Positions 7,811 to 16,323 of a stretch of 64,000 bases of DNA are shown here, in pieces. The stretch lies in NCBI RefSeq assembly GCF_004375085.3, contig NZ_SNAQ03000006.1, positions 1 through 64,000 on the forward strand, given 5' to 3'. The position numbers and the translations under genes were made by a program. Position 1 is the first letter of the stretch; each line of letters starts with the position of its first letter. Below the pieces are notes generated by a model. That model made no database searches. It was given only the letters and a program-made list of their open reading frames with translations, and was not told where the DNA came from. This DNA is from Lewinella sp. W8 (lineage in GTDB: Bacteria; Bacteroidota; Bacteroidia; Chitinophagales; Saprospiraceae).

Positions 7811-9748
7811 CTACTTGGTTCGCTTGACCTTCAGGACCACCTGACGTTTGTCGGCCTTGGCCACGTCGACGAAGAACTGCCGGTAATCTTCATATGTATC
7901 CGCCGGAAGTTCTACCGGGATGAGCTTAAAGGTGCGGATCCAGGTAATCAGATTCCCCTCCTGCTGGAGCTTGCTGGAGTAGTTGCCGACGGGGTGACTG
8001 AACGCTACTTCGGTATCCCCCATACTTTCTACCTCCATGTTTTCCGGCAGGGCCAGCTGGACGGTATCCACGAGGAACCGGCTGCTGAGCGAATGGATGT
8101 CGTGGTGCCGGGTTTCCAGCTGGTCGGGAATCCATTCGAAGCGATAAAACTTATTCAGGGGGACGAACATCCTGGTACCCAGTTTGCGGCCGTAGGCTTT
8201 CAGACTGGTCCGGTAGTCAAGCTCGGCGATGGGATCGTCGGGGTTACAGTTCAGTACCAATCCTTCCCCGGTGATGTTGGGCACGAATTCGCTTGACGCC
8301 AGGTACTTCAGTCGTTCTCCCTGATCCTCTTCCTGGTGAAGCAGACCCCGAAGCCATTCCTGCTCCGTTCCGAAAAAGCGTCCACGGGTCGAAAAGGCCG
8401 CCGAACCATCGGGCTGAATTTCCACAGTGGTGTGTCGTACGTAGCCGTTTTCGGAGGGCACCAGGGCGGGTGTTCGGGCCAGTTCTCCGCCGGATTCGCT
8501 GAGCAGCAGCACGTTACGATCTGACGTACTGGAACCCAGGTAGCCCGGAGGGGCCGTGCTACTGGTACATTCCAGAAACATGTCTTCCGAAGGAACGTAC
8601 AGGATCATGTGGTTGAAGGCATTGGTTGTAAAGGAAGCATCGACGGGAAAAAACTGTCGGTGCCCCGAATAGATCAGTACCGGCTGGGACGCGATACCCA
8701 CCTCGGCGAGCATGGCCCCCATGTAGTTGGAGAGCGCCTTGCAGTCGCCAAATCGGTTTTCTTCCACGTAATCGGCGGGGAAAGGTTGCCAGCCCCCAAT
8801 GCCCAACTGGACGCCCACGTAGCGGGTACGTTCCTGCAGGAGGCGGTAGAGGACGTTGATTTTTTCCCGATCCGTGGATAGCCCGGCCGTTTTTTCCTGC
8901 ACCAGGGCCCGCAGCTGCTCGGGGAGTTCGCTGCGGCCCTCCATCAGTTTGGCGATGAAGGCACCAAAGGATTGCCAGTCGTTCAGGGACCCGACGTAAT
9001 CTCCGAGGTCGAAGGTTCGCAGTCCCGTGCGGAGGTAGGGCAGCACCCGGGAAATGGGCGGACATTCGACCTCCTTGACTACCGCTTTGAGGTTCTCTAC
9101 TTCCCAGAAGTACCGCCGATCGTTGCCCTCCTCGGTAATATTCGCCTCGGGCAGTTGGTTGCCGAAGTAGAGGAGTTCATTGGAGGTTGGAAGCGTGGCC
9201 GTGAAGGAGGAATATTCAACGGCCTGATTGAAGTCCTGAGGCATCCAGGAAGGAAACCCGAAAACCCCCACGTCCGTTTGCTTGATTTCGTATTCGAACT
9301 CAATGGTGTAGGGATAGGACGAATGATTCAGGGTGGTGGTTTGAATGCGGGCGTCCGTATAAAATTGGCCCCCGGTGAGGTAACGTACGTCCTCAATTTC
9401 GGACTTTTTCGCCGAGCGCACCTTTTCCCCCGCCGCGTCGTACAACACCGCTTTGAACTGCGTAATCCGGGTATCGCCGTCGTAGGGAACCACGAGTACA
9501 TTGTCACGATCATGATTACTATTCAACAAAGTAATCACTTTTCGATGACGCACGAAGGCCACCCGGTCAGAATTCACCCGGTACTCAATGGAATGGTGAC
9601 GCACTACGGAGGTTGCTCCGGAAAGCAGTTCCGGATTGATGTTGACCACCGCGTAGGCACCATCATCCTGGGCGACCACGACCTCAGGCAGGGTGCAGGC
9701 CAGCAAAAAAAGAATCAGGCCAAAAAGGCTAGGGTTTTGTTTGAGCAT
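7811..9748 (-). CDS. DUF3857 transglutaminase-like secreted protein
   Basis: This 645-residue secreted protein has a signal peptide (LFGLILFLLACTLPEVVVAQ), a DUF3857 beta domain at about 45-240 and a transglutaminase-like papain fold at about 270-400. The candidate catalytic Cys is C336 in NRFGDCKALSNYMG and the His is H380 in FNHMILYV. The third position is E393 in FLECTSS instead of the more usual Asp, a variant that I believe occurs in this group. The C-terminal third is beta-rich. Such proteins may cut or rearrange peptide bonds in the envelope, but no substrate is known. It follows a paralogous gene on the same strand after 161 bases that contain a dispersed repeat copy. Confidence 0.85.
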   Translation of the reverse strand: MLKQNPSLFGLILFLLACTLPEVVVAQDDGAYAVVNINPELLSGATSVVRHHSIEYRVNSDRVAFVRHRKVITLLNSNHDRDNVLVVPYDGDTRITQFKAVLYDAAGEKVRSAKKSEIEDVRYLTGGQFYTDARIQTTTLNHSSYPYTIEFEYEIKQTDVGVFGFPSWMPQDFNQAVEYSSFTATLPTSNELLYFGNQLPEANITEEGNDRRYFWEVENLKAVVKEVECPPISRVLPYLRTGLRTFDLGDYVGSLNDWQSFGAFIAKLMEGRSELPEQLRALVQEKTAGLSTDREKINVLYRLLQERTRYVGVQLGIGGWQPFPADYVEENRFGDCKALSNYMGAMLAEVGIASQPVLIYSGHRQFFPVDASFTTNAFNHMILYVPSEDMFLECTSSTAPPGYLGSSTSDRNVLLLSESGGELARTPALVPSENGYVRHTTVEIQPDGSAAFSTRGRFFGTEQEWLRGLLHQEEDQGERLKYLASSEFVPNITGEGLVLNCNPDDPIAELDYRTSLKAYGRKLGTRMFVPLNKFYRFEWIPDQLETRHHDIHSLSSRFLVDTVQLALPENMEVESMGDTEVAFSHPVGNYSSKLQQEGNLITWIRTFKLIPVELPADTYEDYRQFFVDVAKADKRQVVLKVKRTK

Positions 9749-9837
9749 ACTTTCATGGGGTGTAGACGAAGAAAAAAGGGTTACGGGTGCATTCCGGAAT
9801 TGGCATAACTATACATACGGCTATCCGGGATAACCGT

Positions 9838-9863
9838 GGCACCTGCGCGCGAGCGCCCAAATC
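9838..9863 (+). repeat. Dispersed GGCACCTGCG repeat, intergenic copy
   Basis: GGCACCTGCG-CGCGAG-CGCCCAAATC lies between the two DUF3857 genes. The centre GCGC-GCGA-GCGC can form a small hairpin. Confidence 0.55.
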
Positions 9864-9909
9864 TTCCGCTCTAAATAAGAGTGCTTACTCCTTAAGAAGA
9901 TGGGAGAGA

Positions 9910-11874
9910 TTATTTGGCGCGTTTGAGCACGATGGTCGAGGCCTGCATGTCAATGATCCGGCGGAACATATCCCGCAGAATGGGGTATTCCCGGGCTTCG
10001 TATACCGTGCGGGCCACGTCGACGGTGAAGTTGATTGAAACGGCATTTTGTCCATTATCGGAAGCCGCAAAGGTGCAGCTCATCGTGCCATCTTCGGAAC
10101 GCATGCGGATAGACTCGGGTAGCTCTTCTACCGCATATCCTTCGGGTAGGTTAATGGTGGTGATGTAGCGTTGCTGCCAGGGGTAGGCAAAATCAACGGG
10201 ATAAATTCTTTGCTCCACTTCGGCCAGTTCTTTGTCCAGTACGGGAATGAGCACGGGTTGAACGTAAAGGAAATCATCCAGTGACTGGCCCATGGGCACC
10301 TTCATCTCAACGTCCATTTCCAGCGGACCGCCCGCCACTTCCGGATCCTTGATGGAGTGGTTGAGGAGTTCCGCTTCGGGGAATACTTCAATGATGTCGG
10401 TAACGAGGGGAATCTCTGTGTTTTCTTCCTTTTCCCGCAACTGATTCCGGCCACCGATGGCAAAGTAGCTTTTCATCCGGCTCTGGATTTTCACGTTGCC
10501 CATGCCCTGGTCGTCCAGGTCCACCTCCGCCATGACGGTCTGCGTGGACTTGGGCACGCGCACGTCAATCCAGTAGGGCTGGTCGGGATCGGCCACGAAA
10601 GCCCGGTGGTTGAGGGCCGATACCCGGGGAAGGCCCGCCGGGCGGACGGGAGAATTTGCGTCGAGGAGCATTCCGCCACCATTCAATTCCGCGAGGACCA
10701 TCATGTGATCAAACTGGGTCATGATGGGATACAACTCCACCGGAGCCCCGCGGTTACGCAGGGAGACGAGGACCGGTTGGGCGTTAATGCCGGCCTCCTG
10801 CAGCAGACCCAGCAGCAGCAAATTCATTTCTCCGCTGGTTCCCGAAGAATTATCAAAGACTTTGTTCAGCGACTGATAGGCCTGGAAGGTATAGGTTCCG
10901 TCCCAGGAAATGCGGCCGGCCACGAAGTTATAGGCGGCCTGGATTTTTTCCTCATCGGTCGAAAGTCCGGCGACGATGGGCTCAAACTCCTTCCAGGCCC
11001 GGTTGAAGTTACCCCGGTTGCGGTAGGCCTTTCCGAAGCTGGCCGAGCCGTCCAGCTCGCTCACCGTTTCCTTCCAGTCGCTGAAGACCTTGTACACGGG
11101 TCTGCCGGGGTACTGAACGGACTGCAGTTGCAGGCGGACCTGGGGAATGTAATCCGAAAAATTATTGGTGTAGGGTTGGTATTCGTAGGCGGGTAGGTCG
11201 GCGTAAGCCCAGTCGATGAGGGCGTGGTCTACTTCCTCGCTGCCGTAGGTACGGGTGCCCCGGTCCAGGCGATTGATGGTGTAGTCTCCCGAGGAAGTGG
11301 CCAGACTCACGTAATTAAAGTACATGGGAATCTGTGCCTTGTATTCCGCCCAGCGCACGGGGATATCTTCCTGGAAGTAGTAGCGGCTGGGAACCGTCGG
11401 ATAGTCGTCGTAAGTCACGTAGGAGTATTCAATCACGGCTCCCTCGGTCACCTGGGGGAAGGTGAACTTGAAGATGTCGCGGTCGTCATCGTAGCGTTCC
11501 CGGATGAAGTCACTGCGCTTCAGGGTAATGGTGCCCCCGGTGGGCAAATGGATGGCTGCCTTGAGGTTGGTTACCTTTTCGTAGTCCCGGTTGTAGATAA
11601 TTTCTACGTCGGCACGCTCAAAGCTGGAGGGCTTGAGCAGTTTTACGCGGCGGTGACGGAATTCGTTGAGCATGGGCGCTCCTTCCGGACTTTGGATGAC
11701 CCGCAGGTAAAGGAGATCGTACAGGACGTAGGCCTCGGCGGAAGAATCTACCGGACAAACCATCATTTGGCGGTCTTCTTTGGAGATTTTTCCCAACTTG
11801 ACATTGGGGGATTCCTGGGCGTTTAGGGTAAAGGAGAGACAAAGGATGGCTACAAACAGCAATAGTCTTATCAT
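9910..11874 (-). CDS. DUF3857 protein with degenerate transglutaminase site
   Basis: This 654-residue secreted paralogue of its neighbour has a signal peptide (LLLFVAILCLSFTLNAQ), DUF3857 at about 45-250 and a transglutaminase-like fold at about 290-410. Aligning SGTSGEMNLLLLGLLQEAGI with FGDCKALSNYMGAMLAEVGI of the neighbour places S347 where the catalytic Cys should be. H390 and D405 are kept. It is therefore probably not a cysteine protease or transglutaminase and may be a binding or structural partner. Cys-less members are, as far as I recall, a recurrent subgroup in Bacteroidota. The pair may form a two-gene unit expressed from the promoter at 11912-11942. Confidence 0.85.
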   Translation of the reverse strand: MIRLLLFVAILCLSFTLNAQESPNVKLGKISKEDRQMMVCPVDSSAEAYVLYDLLYLRVIQSPEGAPMLNEFRHRRVKLLKPSSFERADVEIIYNRDYEKVTNLKAAIHLPTGGTITLKRSDFIRERYDDDRDIFKFTFPQVTEGAVIEYSYVTYDDYPTVPSRYYFQEDIPVRWAEYKAQIPMYFNYVSLATSSGDYTINRLDRGTRTYGSEEVDHALIDWAYADLPAYEYQPYTNNFSDYIPQVRLQLQSVQYPGRPVYKVFSDWKETVSELDGSASFGKAYRNRGNFNRAWKEFEPIVAGLSTDEEKIQAAYNFVAGRISWDGTYTFQAYQSLNKVFDNSSGTSGEMNLLLLGLLQEAGINAQPVLVSLRNRGAPVELYPIMTQFDHMMVLAELNGGGMLLDANSPVRPAGLPRVSALNHRAFVADPDQPYWIDVRVPKSTQTVMAEVDLDDQGMGNVKIQSRMKSYFAIGGRNQLREKEENTEIPLVTDIIEVFPEAELLNHSIKDPEVAGGPLEMDVEMKVPMGQSLDDFLYVQPVLIPVLDKELAEVEQRIYPVDFAYPWQQRYITTINLPEGYAVEELPESIRMRSEDGTMSCTFAASDNGQNAVSINFTVDVARTVYEAREYPILRDMFRRIIDMQASTIVLKRAK

Positions 11875-11911
11875 CAGAAAATGAAGGGTTTTGGGGTAAA
11901 TGGGTTGGCCC

Positions 11912-11942
11912 GTAAGTTACGCAAAAGCGCTACGTAAACAAA
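11912..11942 (-). promoter_or_regulatory. Candidate promoter of the DUF3857 pair
   Basis: On the minus strand TTTG (11942-11939) is followed by exactly 19 bases and TAACTTAC (11919-11912). The -33 part and the spacing fit the Bacteroidota consensus, and the -7 box matches only partly. The start at 11874 lies 37 bases further on. Confidence 0.4.
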
Positions 11943-12129
11943 GTGTTACGACACCTATCTTGGGCTACACGCAGACAATCCTGTCCCTCATTTCCTGGCC
12001 CGAAACTGCATCCTGCCACCTTCCTTTACGGTCATGACCAGAACCCCAAGTTCCCCTGAATCAGCGCGCTCGGGGTACAGTATCCGCGGATTGCCCGACC
12101 GCTTTAACGTCATTAATTATTTCCCGTTC

Positions 12130-12137
12130 TATCTTTG
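12130..12137 (+). promoter_or_regulatory. Candidate -7 box for accD
   Basis: TATCTTTG is an exact match to TAnnTTTG and lies 19 bases before the accD start. A TTTA at 12103 is the nearest -33-like element, at a longer spacing than usual. Confidence 0.5.
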
Positions 12138-12156
12138 CAGCGCATAAAGTGATTAC

Positions 12157-13014
12157 ATGGGATGGTTTAAGCGCCTGAAAGATGGCATTCAAACAGCAAC
12201 ACGAAACAAGAAAGAGGCCCCGGAAGGTCTGTGGTATAAGTGTAAGCGTTGTAGCGAAACGGTTACCCGTAAGGACCTGAGGGAGAACTATTACAAGTGC
12301 CCCAACTGCAACTACCACGATCGAATCGGTTCAGAGGCCTACTTTGATATCCTCTTCGACGGAAACTTTGAAGAGTTCCATCCGGATATGGCGGCAGTGG
12401 ACATTCTCAAGTTCAAGGATCTGAAGACCTACGAGGAGCGCCTGAAGAGCGCCCGGAAGAAAACTGGTCTGAACGATGCAATTCGCGTGGCGCGTGGTAA
12501 GATCAACCGTCGGCCGATCATCATTGCCTGCATGGACTTTTCCTTCATCGGGGGCTCCATGGGCTCCGTAGTGGGGGAGAAAATCTCCCTGGCGATCGAC
12601 GAGGCCCGGACCAGCCGCACCCCGCTGCTGATCATCTCCAAGACGGGCGGAGCGCGGATGATGGAGGCGGCCTTCAGCCTGATGCAGATGGCCAAGACGA
12701 GCGTTAAGCTCAGTCAGTTGGCCAGGGCTGGCGTACCCTACTTCAGTCTCATGACGGACCCCACCACCGGTGGGGTGACGGCCAGCTATGCCATGCTCGG
12801 CGACATCAACCTCGCCGAACCCGAGGCCCTGATCGCCTTTGCCGGACCGCGGGTGGTCAAAGAAACGATCAAGAAGGATTTACCCCCGGGTTTCCAGACC
12901 TCCGAGTTCTTGCTGGAGCACGGATTCCTCGATTTCATCATCGATCGCTCGGAGTTGAAGCAGCGCCTCGGCGACCTTCTGCACCTCTTCGAAACCGCCA
13001 CCAAGCGTGCCTAG
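12157..13014 (+). CDS. accD: Acetyl-CoA carboxylase carboxyltransferase beta subunit
   Basis: AccD is the beta half of the carboxyltransferase that moves CO2 from biotin to acetyl-CoA to make malonyl-CoA, the first step of fatty-acid synthesis. The 285-residue protein has the usual length. An N-terminal zinc ribbon uses C29-xx-C32 and C48-xx-C51 (WYKCKRCSE, YYKCPNCNYHD). The crotonase-like core shows SKTGGARMMEAAFSLMQMAKT and MTDPTTGGVTASYAMLGD, which form the oxyanion and CoA sites. Its partner accA is not in the window. The last eight bases overlap the start of the next gene. Confidence 0.95.
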   Translation: MGWFKRLKDGIQTATRNKKEAPEGLWYKCKRCSETVTRKDLRENYYKCPNCNYHDRIGSEAYFDILFDGNFEEFHPDMAAVDILKFKDLKTYEERLKSARKKTGLNDAIRVARGKINRRPIIIACMDFSFIGGSMGSVVGEKISLAIDEARTSRTPLLIISKTGGARMMEAAFSLMQMAKTSVKLSQLARAGVPYFSLMTDPTTGGVTASYAMLGDINLAEPEALIAFAGPRVVKETIKKDLPPGFQTSEFLLEHGFLDFIIDRSELKQRLGDLLHLFETATKRA

Positions 13015-14026
13015 TAAGCTAGCGGGCATATTATTTTGTCTCCTGCTTGCTTACGTGGCCAGCTACGCCCTGGAGCAATGGCTGGAGGACGGAATCAGCA
13101 TCTGGACGCCCCCTACCGCAGTGGTGGATGGTTCGACGCTGAATACCAGTCAGTACTTCACCGCTCAGGCAAATTCCGATACTGTTCTGGCCCTGCGGCC
13201 GGATCAGGAGGCCCTGCTCGATTTTTACGCCTACCTCGACGGTGGCGGTGCGGACAACTACCGGCGCTGGCAAACTTCCAGCCAGGAACTCCGGGCCGTG
13301 GGTACCCCCTACATGGCCCAGGCCCTCGCGCAGGCCGAAGCGACGGCTACCGTTAAGTTTCTGGCGCTGCTCCTGCTCATCGTGACGCTGCTGCTGCGCT
13401 TCGGGGAAGTCTTGAAGGAAAATTACTGGACTACTCCCCTACTCTGCGGGGCCATAATTGCTGGCACGGCCGTCCTCTATGGTGGCCTGGCGGCGCCCTT
13501 TGCCACCATCCTGTTGGTGGTGATTACGGTACTGTACTTTGGGGGAATCCGGCTGTTTCTCCCCATTTACCACAGTGAGTGGTCGCGGATCATCCGCCCC
13601 ATCCTGACGCCCTGCGTCTTTCTGCTGGCCGTCATGAGCTGGCGGGGCCAGGAATTGGTGGATTACTGGTTCTGGACCAGCGCCCTCTTCCGGTTCTTCC
13701 TGGTGGTGGTCATCTTACTGATGCTCTTTTTCCACCTGAGCATCCTGAGTAAGGTGTTGCAAAAGGCCAACATCGACAGTGCCGCCCGCATCTTTGCCTA
13801 CGGCATGCCCCTGGGCATCACGGCAATCGTGGCGGGATTGGCGGTCGGCCTTTTCGGAGAAGAAACGGGGGCGGGCCTGCAACGCCTGAACTACGAGTTG
13901 CTCCCCCTGGGACCGGACACCGCGGCGGCCTTCTCGGACAGCGCGCCCTTCACGCTATTTTTTGCCGGCGTTGCCCTCCTGATTCTGGGCGGGATCGGCT
14001 ACTTCATCCAACGCATCGCCCGCTAG
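13007..14026 (+). CDS. Multi-spanning membrane protein of unknown function
   Basis: This 339-residue protein begins with a GTG that overlaps the accD stop by eight bases, so translational coupling with accD is likely. One helix (ILFCLLLAYVASYALEQW) is followed by an extracytoplasmic stretch of about 90 residues. Roughly seven more hydrophobic segments follow (for example VKFLALLLLIVTLLLRFG and PFATILLVVITVLYFGGI). I recognise no family motif or catalytic residues. The coupling to accD could mean a lipid-related role, but that is only a guess. Confidence 0.7.
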   Translation: MPSKLAGILFCLLLAYVASYALEQWLEDGISIWTPPTAVVDGSTLNTSQYFTAQANSDTVLALRPDQEALLDFYAYLDGGGADNYRRWQTSSQELRAVGTPYMAQALAQAEATATVKFLALLLLIVTLLLRFGEVLKENYWTTPLLCGAIIAGTAVLYGGLAAPFATILLVVITVLYFGGIRLFLPIYHSEWSRIIRPILTPCVFLLAVMSWRGQELVDYWFWTSALFRFFLVVVILLMLFFHLSILSKVLQKANIDSAARIFAYGMPLGITAIVAGLAVGLFGEETGAGLQRLNYELLPLGPDTAAAFSDSAPFTLFFAGVALLILGGIGYFIQRIAR

Positions 14027-14115
14027 TAAGCACCACCAGATCATAACAATTGGAGCGGCGTCGGCGTTGGTCCTCTCGGTTTGGAATTTAAAATCCCCAA
14101 GAAAATCTAATCCTG

Positions 14116-14772
14116 ATGAAACACATTCTTCTCGGCATTGTATTATGCCTTTGTATCGGGCCGATCGCTGCCCAAAATACCCCCACCAAGATGGATACCA
14201 TTTCCTACGCCCTGGGCGTAGTTCTCTCCCAGAACCTGAAATCACAGGGCTTCACCGAAGTAAACGCCAGTGAACTTGCTAAAGGATTTGAAGAAGGCCT
14301 GAGCGGCGCGGCCAGCATGGATGTTGCCGCGGCCAACAGCTTCATTCAGAAGTTCCTGCGCGAGAAACAAGAACTGGCCGGAGCGGAAGCCCGCAAAGCC
14401 GGAGAAGATTTTCTGGCCGAAAACGCCAAGCGCCCCGAAGTGAAGGTCACCGACTCCGGTCTGCAGTACGAAGTCCTCACCGAAGGAACGGGCGCCAGCC
14501 CCTCCGCCACCCAGACGGTAAAGGTACACTACCACGGCACCCTCATTGACGGTACCGTTTTTGACTCCTCCGTAGAGCGTGGTGAAACGATCGAATTCCC
14601 CCTCAACCGCGTAATTTCCGGTTGGACCGAGGGACTGCAACTGATGAAGGAAGGAGCAAAATACCGCTTCTACATCCCCTACGATCTTGCCTACGGTCCC
14701 CGTGGCTCGGCTCCGAAGATTCCTCCCTACGCTGCGCTGATCTTTGACGTGGAACTCTTCCAGGTGAAGTAA
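14116..14772 (+). CDS. FKBP-type peptidyl-prolyl cis-trans isomerase
   Basis: This 218-residue exported isomerase of the FkpA/Mip type helps fold proteins in the periplasm. A signal peptide ends near PIAAQ (residue 20). A helical dimerisation region with SYALGVVLSQNLKSQGF and a long charged helix follows. The FKBP domain covers about 115-218 and shows VKVHYHGTLIDGTVFDSS, VISGWTEGLQLM, IPYDLAYGPRG and IPPYAALIFDVELF, which line the proline pocket. It stands alone and is closed by a strong terminator 27 bases after the stop. Confidence 0.92.
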   Translation: MKHILLGIVLCLCIGPIAAQNTPTKMDTISYALGVVLSQNLKSQGFTEVNASELAKGFEEGLSGAASMDVAAANSFIQKFLREKQELAGAEARKAGEDFLAENAKRPEVKVTDSGLQYEVLTEGTGASPSATQTVKVHYHGTLIDGTVFDSSVERGETIEFPLNRVISGWTEGLQLMKEGAKYRFYIPYDLAYGPRGSAPKIPPYAALIFDVELFQVK

Positions 14773-14799
14773 GCGTTCAGCATCAAACAACGTAAACGG

Positions 14800-14834
14800 A
14801 AAGCGGCCGCTCCTGCATCAGGGGCGGCCGCTTT
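14800..14834 (+). terminator. Intrinsic terminator after the FKBP gene
   Basis: A perfect 11-bp stem (AAAGCGGCCGC paired with GCGGCCGCTTT) carries an inner CCTG-CAT-CAGG hairpin and ends in a short T stretch. It may also serve the convergent small gene. Confidence 0.75.
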
Positions 14835-14863
14835 GTTGTTCTTGTAGAACTCGTTCGGGTCCG

Positions 14864-15049
14864 TTAGGCATTGGCAACGGGTGCATCATTCACCTCCGCA
14901 TCCTGGAACAGTTCAAAGATTTCGGGCAGTTGGTCCAGCAAGCCGGAAGCGTAGGCAAAGGACGCCAGCAAACTGGCCGTAACCAGGAAGGTAATGAAGC
15001 GGGCCTTACGGCGCCGACGACGGTCATTGGAAAGTGTTCGATAATTCAT
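14864..15049 (-). CDS. Small single-span membrane protein, unknown
   Basis: This is a 61-residue protein with a basic N-terminus (SNDRRRRRKAR), one hydrophobic segment at about residues 17-37 (FITFLVTASLLASFAYASG) and an acidic tail (FQDAEVNDAP). The positive-inside rule puts the N-terminus in the cytosol. I recognise no family. It is divergent from the YggS-family gene. The 98-bp space between them holds a 14-bp palindrome. Confidence 0.55.
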   Translation of the reverse strand: MNYRTLSNDRRRRRKARFITFLVTASLLASFAYASGLLDQLPEIFELFQDAEVNDAPVANA

Positions 15050-15106
15050 CTCTCAGAGCGGGTTATGTAGAGGTACAACGAAACAACGCGCCGCTATTGT
15101 GTATTA

Positions 15107-15120
15107 GTTTCCATGGAAAC
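15107..15120. promoter_or_regulatory. 14-bp perfect palindrome in a divergent promoter region
   Basis: GTTTCCATGGAAAC is its own reverse complement. It lies 28 bases before the YggS-family start and 58 bases from the start of the divergent small gene. It could be an operator for a dimeric regulator (inference). Confidence 0.35.
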
Positions 15121-15147
15121 CTTAAGTGAATTTAAAATTTTGATAAA

Positions 15148-15816
15148 ATGGCCATCGCCCAGGACGCCTATGACCGCCTTCGCTCCGTCACCGAATCCGC
15201 TAACGCCCGCCTGATTGCGGTTTCCAAAACCAAACCCATAGCGGACATCATGGCGCTCTACGAGCAGGGACATCGGGATTTTGGCGAGAACCGGGTCACC
15301 GAGCTCGTGGATAAGTACGAGGCATTACCCAAAGACATCAACTGGCACTTCATCGGTCACCTGCAGCGCAACAAGGTGAAATACATCGCCCCCTTCGTCC
15401 ACCTGATTCACGCGGTGGATAGCCTGCGCCTCCTGCGGGAAATCAATAAGCAGGCCGCGAATAATGAGCGGAGTATTCCCGTGCTGCTCCAGCTTCACAT
15501 CGCCGAGGAAGAGAGTAAGTACGGACTGACTAACGCAGGTGCCAACGACCTCCTGACGGCCATGCGATCAGATCCACTCCCCAGCGTCAGCATTCGGGGC
15601 GTCATGGGGATGGCTACGTACACCGATGATGAAGAACAGGTCCGCGGGGAGTTCCGTCGACTGCGGACGATTTTCGATCAGCTAAAAACGCAGTCTTTCA
15701 ATGACCAACCGGAATTCCGGGAAATTTCCATGGGGATGTCCGGCGACTACCCCATCGCGCTGGACGAAGGAAGCACCATGATCCGGGTGGGGAGTATGCT
15801 ATTCGGGGAGCGGTAG
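15148..15816 (+). CDS. YggS family pyridoxal-phosphate homeostasis protein
   Basis: This 222-residue protein is of the YggS/PROSC family, which binds pyridoxal phosphate without known catalysis and keeps vitamin B6 and amino-acid pools balanced in the cytosol. K27 in LIAVSKTKP is the expected Schiff-base lysine. Other family motifs are FGENRVTEL, WHFIGHLQRNKVK, GLMGMATYTD-like GVMGMATYTD, ISMGMSGDYPIAL and the terminal GSMLFGER. The start is the first ATG ahead of the conserved N-terminal helix. It is divergent from a small membrane-protein gene. A run of hairpin repeats follows it. Confidence 0.9.
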   Translation: MAIAQDAYDRLRSVTESANARLIAVSKTKPIADIMALYEQGHRDFGENRVTELVDKYEALPKDINWHFIGHLQRNKVKYIAPFVHLIHAVDSLRLLREINKQAANNERSIPVLLQLHIAEEESKYGLTNAGANDLLTAMRSDPLPSVSIRGVMGMATYTDDEEQVRGEFRRLRTIFDQLKTQSFNDQPEFREISMGMSGDYPIALDEGSTMIRVGSMLFGER

Positions 15817-15879
15817 GTGGACGCTTTGAGGGCCCCCACCGGCTCAGTTACGCTTAGCCTAAGCCTTCTTTTGGCACTG

Positions 15880-15903
15880 ACGACCGGCTTGCGCTTGCCT
15901 GAC
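15880..15903 (+). repeat. Degenerate copy of the hairpin repeat
   Basis: ACGACCGGCTTGCG begins like the three full copies that follow but diverges after it (CTTGCCTGAC) and has lost the perfect stem. Confidence 0.4.
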
Positions 15904-15951
15904 TACTCGTCGATGAGGCGGGGAGCAAGCCTCTTACGGATACGTCACCTT

Positions 15952-15988
15952 ACGACCGGTCTGCGGAGCAGACCTGTTCCGGTTTTTT
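15952..15988 (+). repeat. Hairpin repeat copy 1 (with T-run)
   Basis: ACGACCGGTCTGCGGAGCAG continues as ACCTGTTCCGGTTTTTT. The stem GGTCTGC/GCAGACC has a GGA loop. This copy alone ends in six Ts, so it could terminate + strand transcription. It sits at the 3' end of the orphan gene on the other strand. Confidence 0.6.
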
Positions 15989-15993
15989 GGGGT

Positions 15994-16236
15994 TTATCTA
16001 AACCTATTGAGGTGCAGGTTCAAATCGTACCATGCAGAACCTCCAGACTCGATTAAGCCGTTCACTGAATCATAAATGGCGACAATCGATTCACCTTCCC
16101 GCTCAGGGTCAAACTGCTCGTGAGCAATGATGGAACAAATCAGTCTGGCCGCGTTGGACATTATTTCGTCGTCTCGGCTTCCCTGAAGGCACTCCACCCG
16201 TTTAAGCACAATCGATAACCGCTCCCAATAATCCAT
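15994..16236 (-). CDS. Orphan 80-residue protein between hairpin repeats
   Basis: This is a soluble, acidic, helical protein of 80 residues (for example ERLSIVLKRVECLQGSRDD and IIAHEQFDPEREGESIVAIY). I recognise no family. Its base composition looks less GC-rich than its neighbours. It is framed by copies of a 33-bp hairpin repeat at 15952 and 16253. Possible readings are a small acquired gene, such as an immunity- or antitoxin-sized protein, or a lineage-specific gene. The sequence alone does not decide. Confidence 0.5.
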   Translation of the reverse strand: MDYWERLSIVLKRVECLQGSRDDEIMSNAARLICSIIAHEQFDPEREGESIVAIYDSVNGLIESGGSAWYDLNLHLNRFR

Positions 16237-16252
16237 GATTTACGTAGTATTG

Positions 16253-16285
16253 ACGACCGGCCTGCGGAGCAGACCTTTTCCGGTT
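16253..16285 (+). repeat. Hairpin repeat copy 2
   Basis: ACGACCGGCCTGCGGAGCAG continues as ACCTTTTCCGGTT. It lies just upstream of the orphan gene start and matches copy 1 at most positions. Confidence 0.6.
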
Positions 16286-16323
16286 ATTCAGCAGGGAATT
16301 CCAGTCAGTTTGGGTGGGCACCG

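Noticed and set aside
8972-9808. 278-codon + strand frame opposite the first DUF3857 gene
   Set aside because: It is an antisense shadow with no recognisable domain. The minus-strand gene has a signal peptide and active-site residues.
16011-16026. GGTTCAAATC sequence that resembles a tRNA T-loop
   Set aside because: No acceptor stem, D-arm or anticodon arm can be built around it, and it lies within the orphan 80-residue coding frame.
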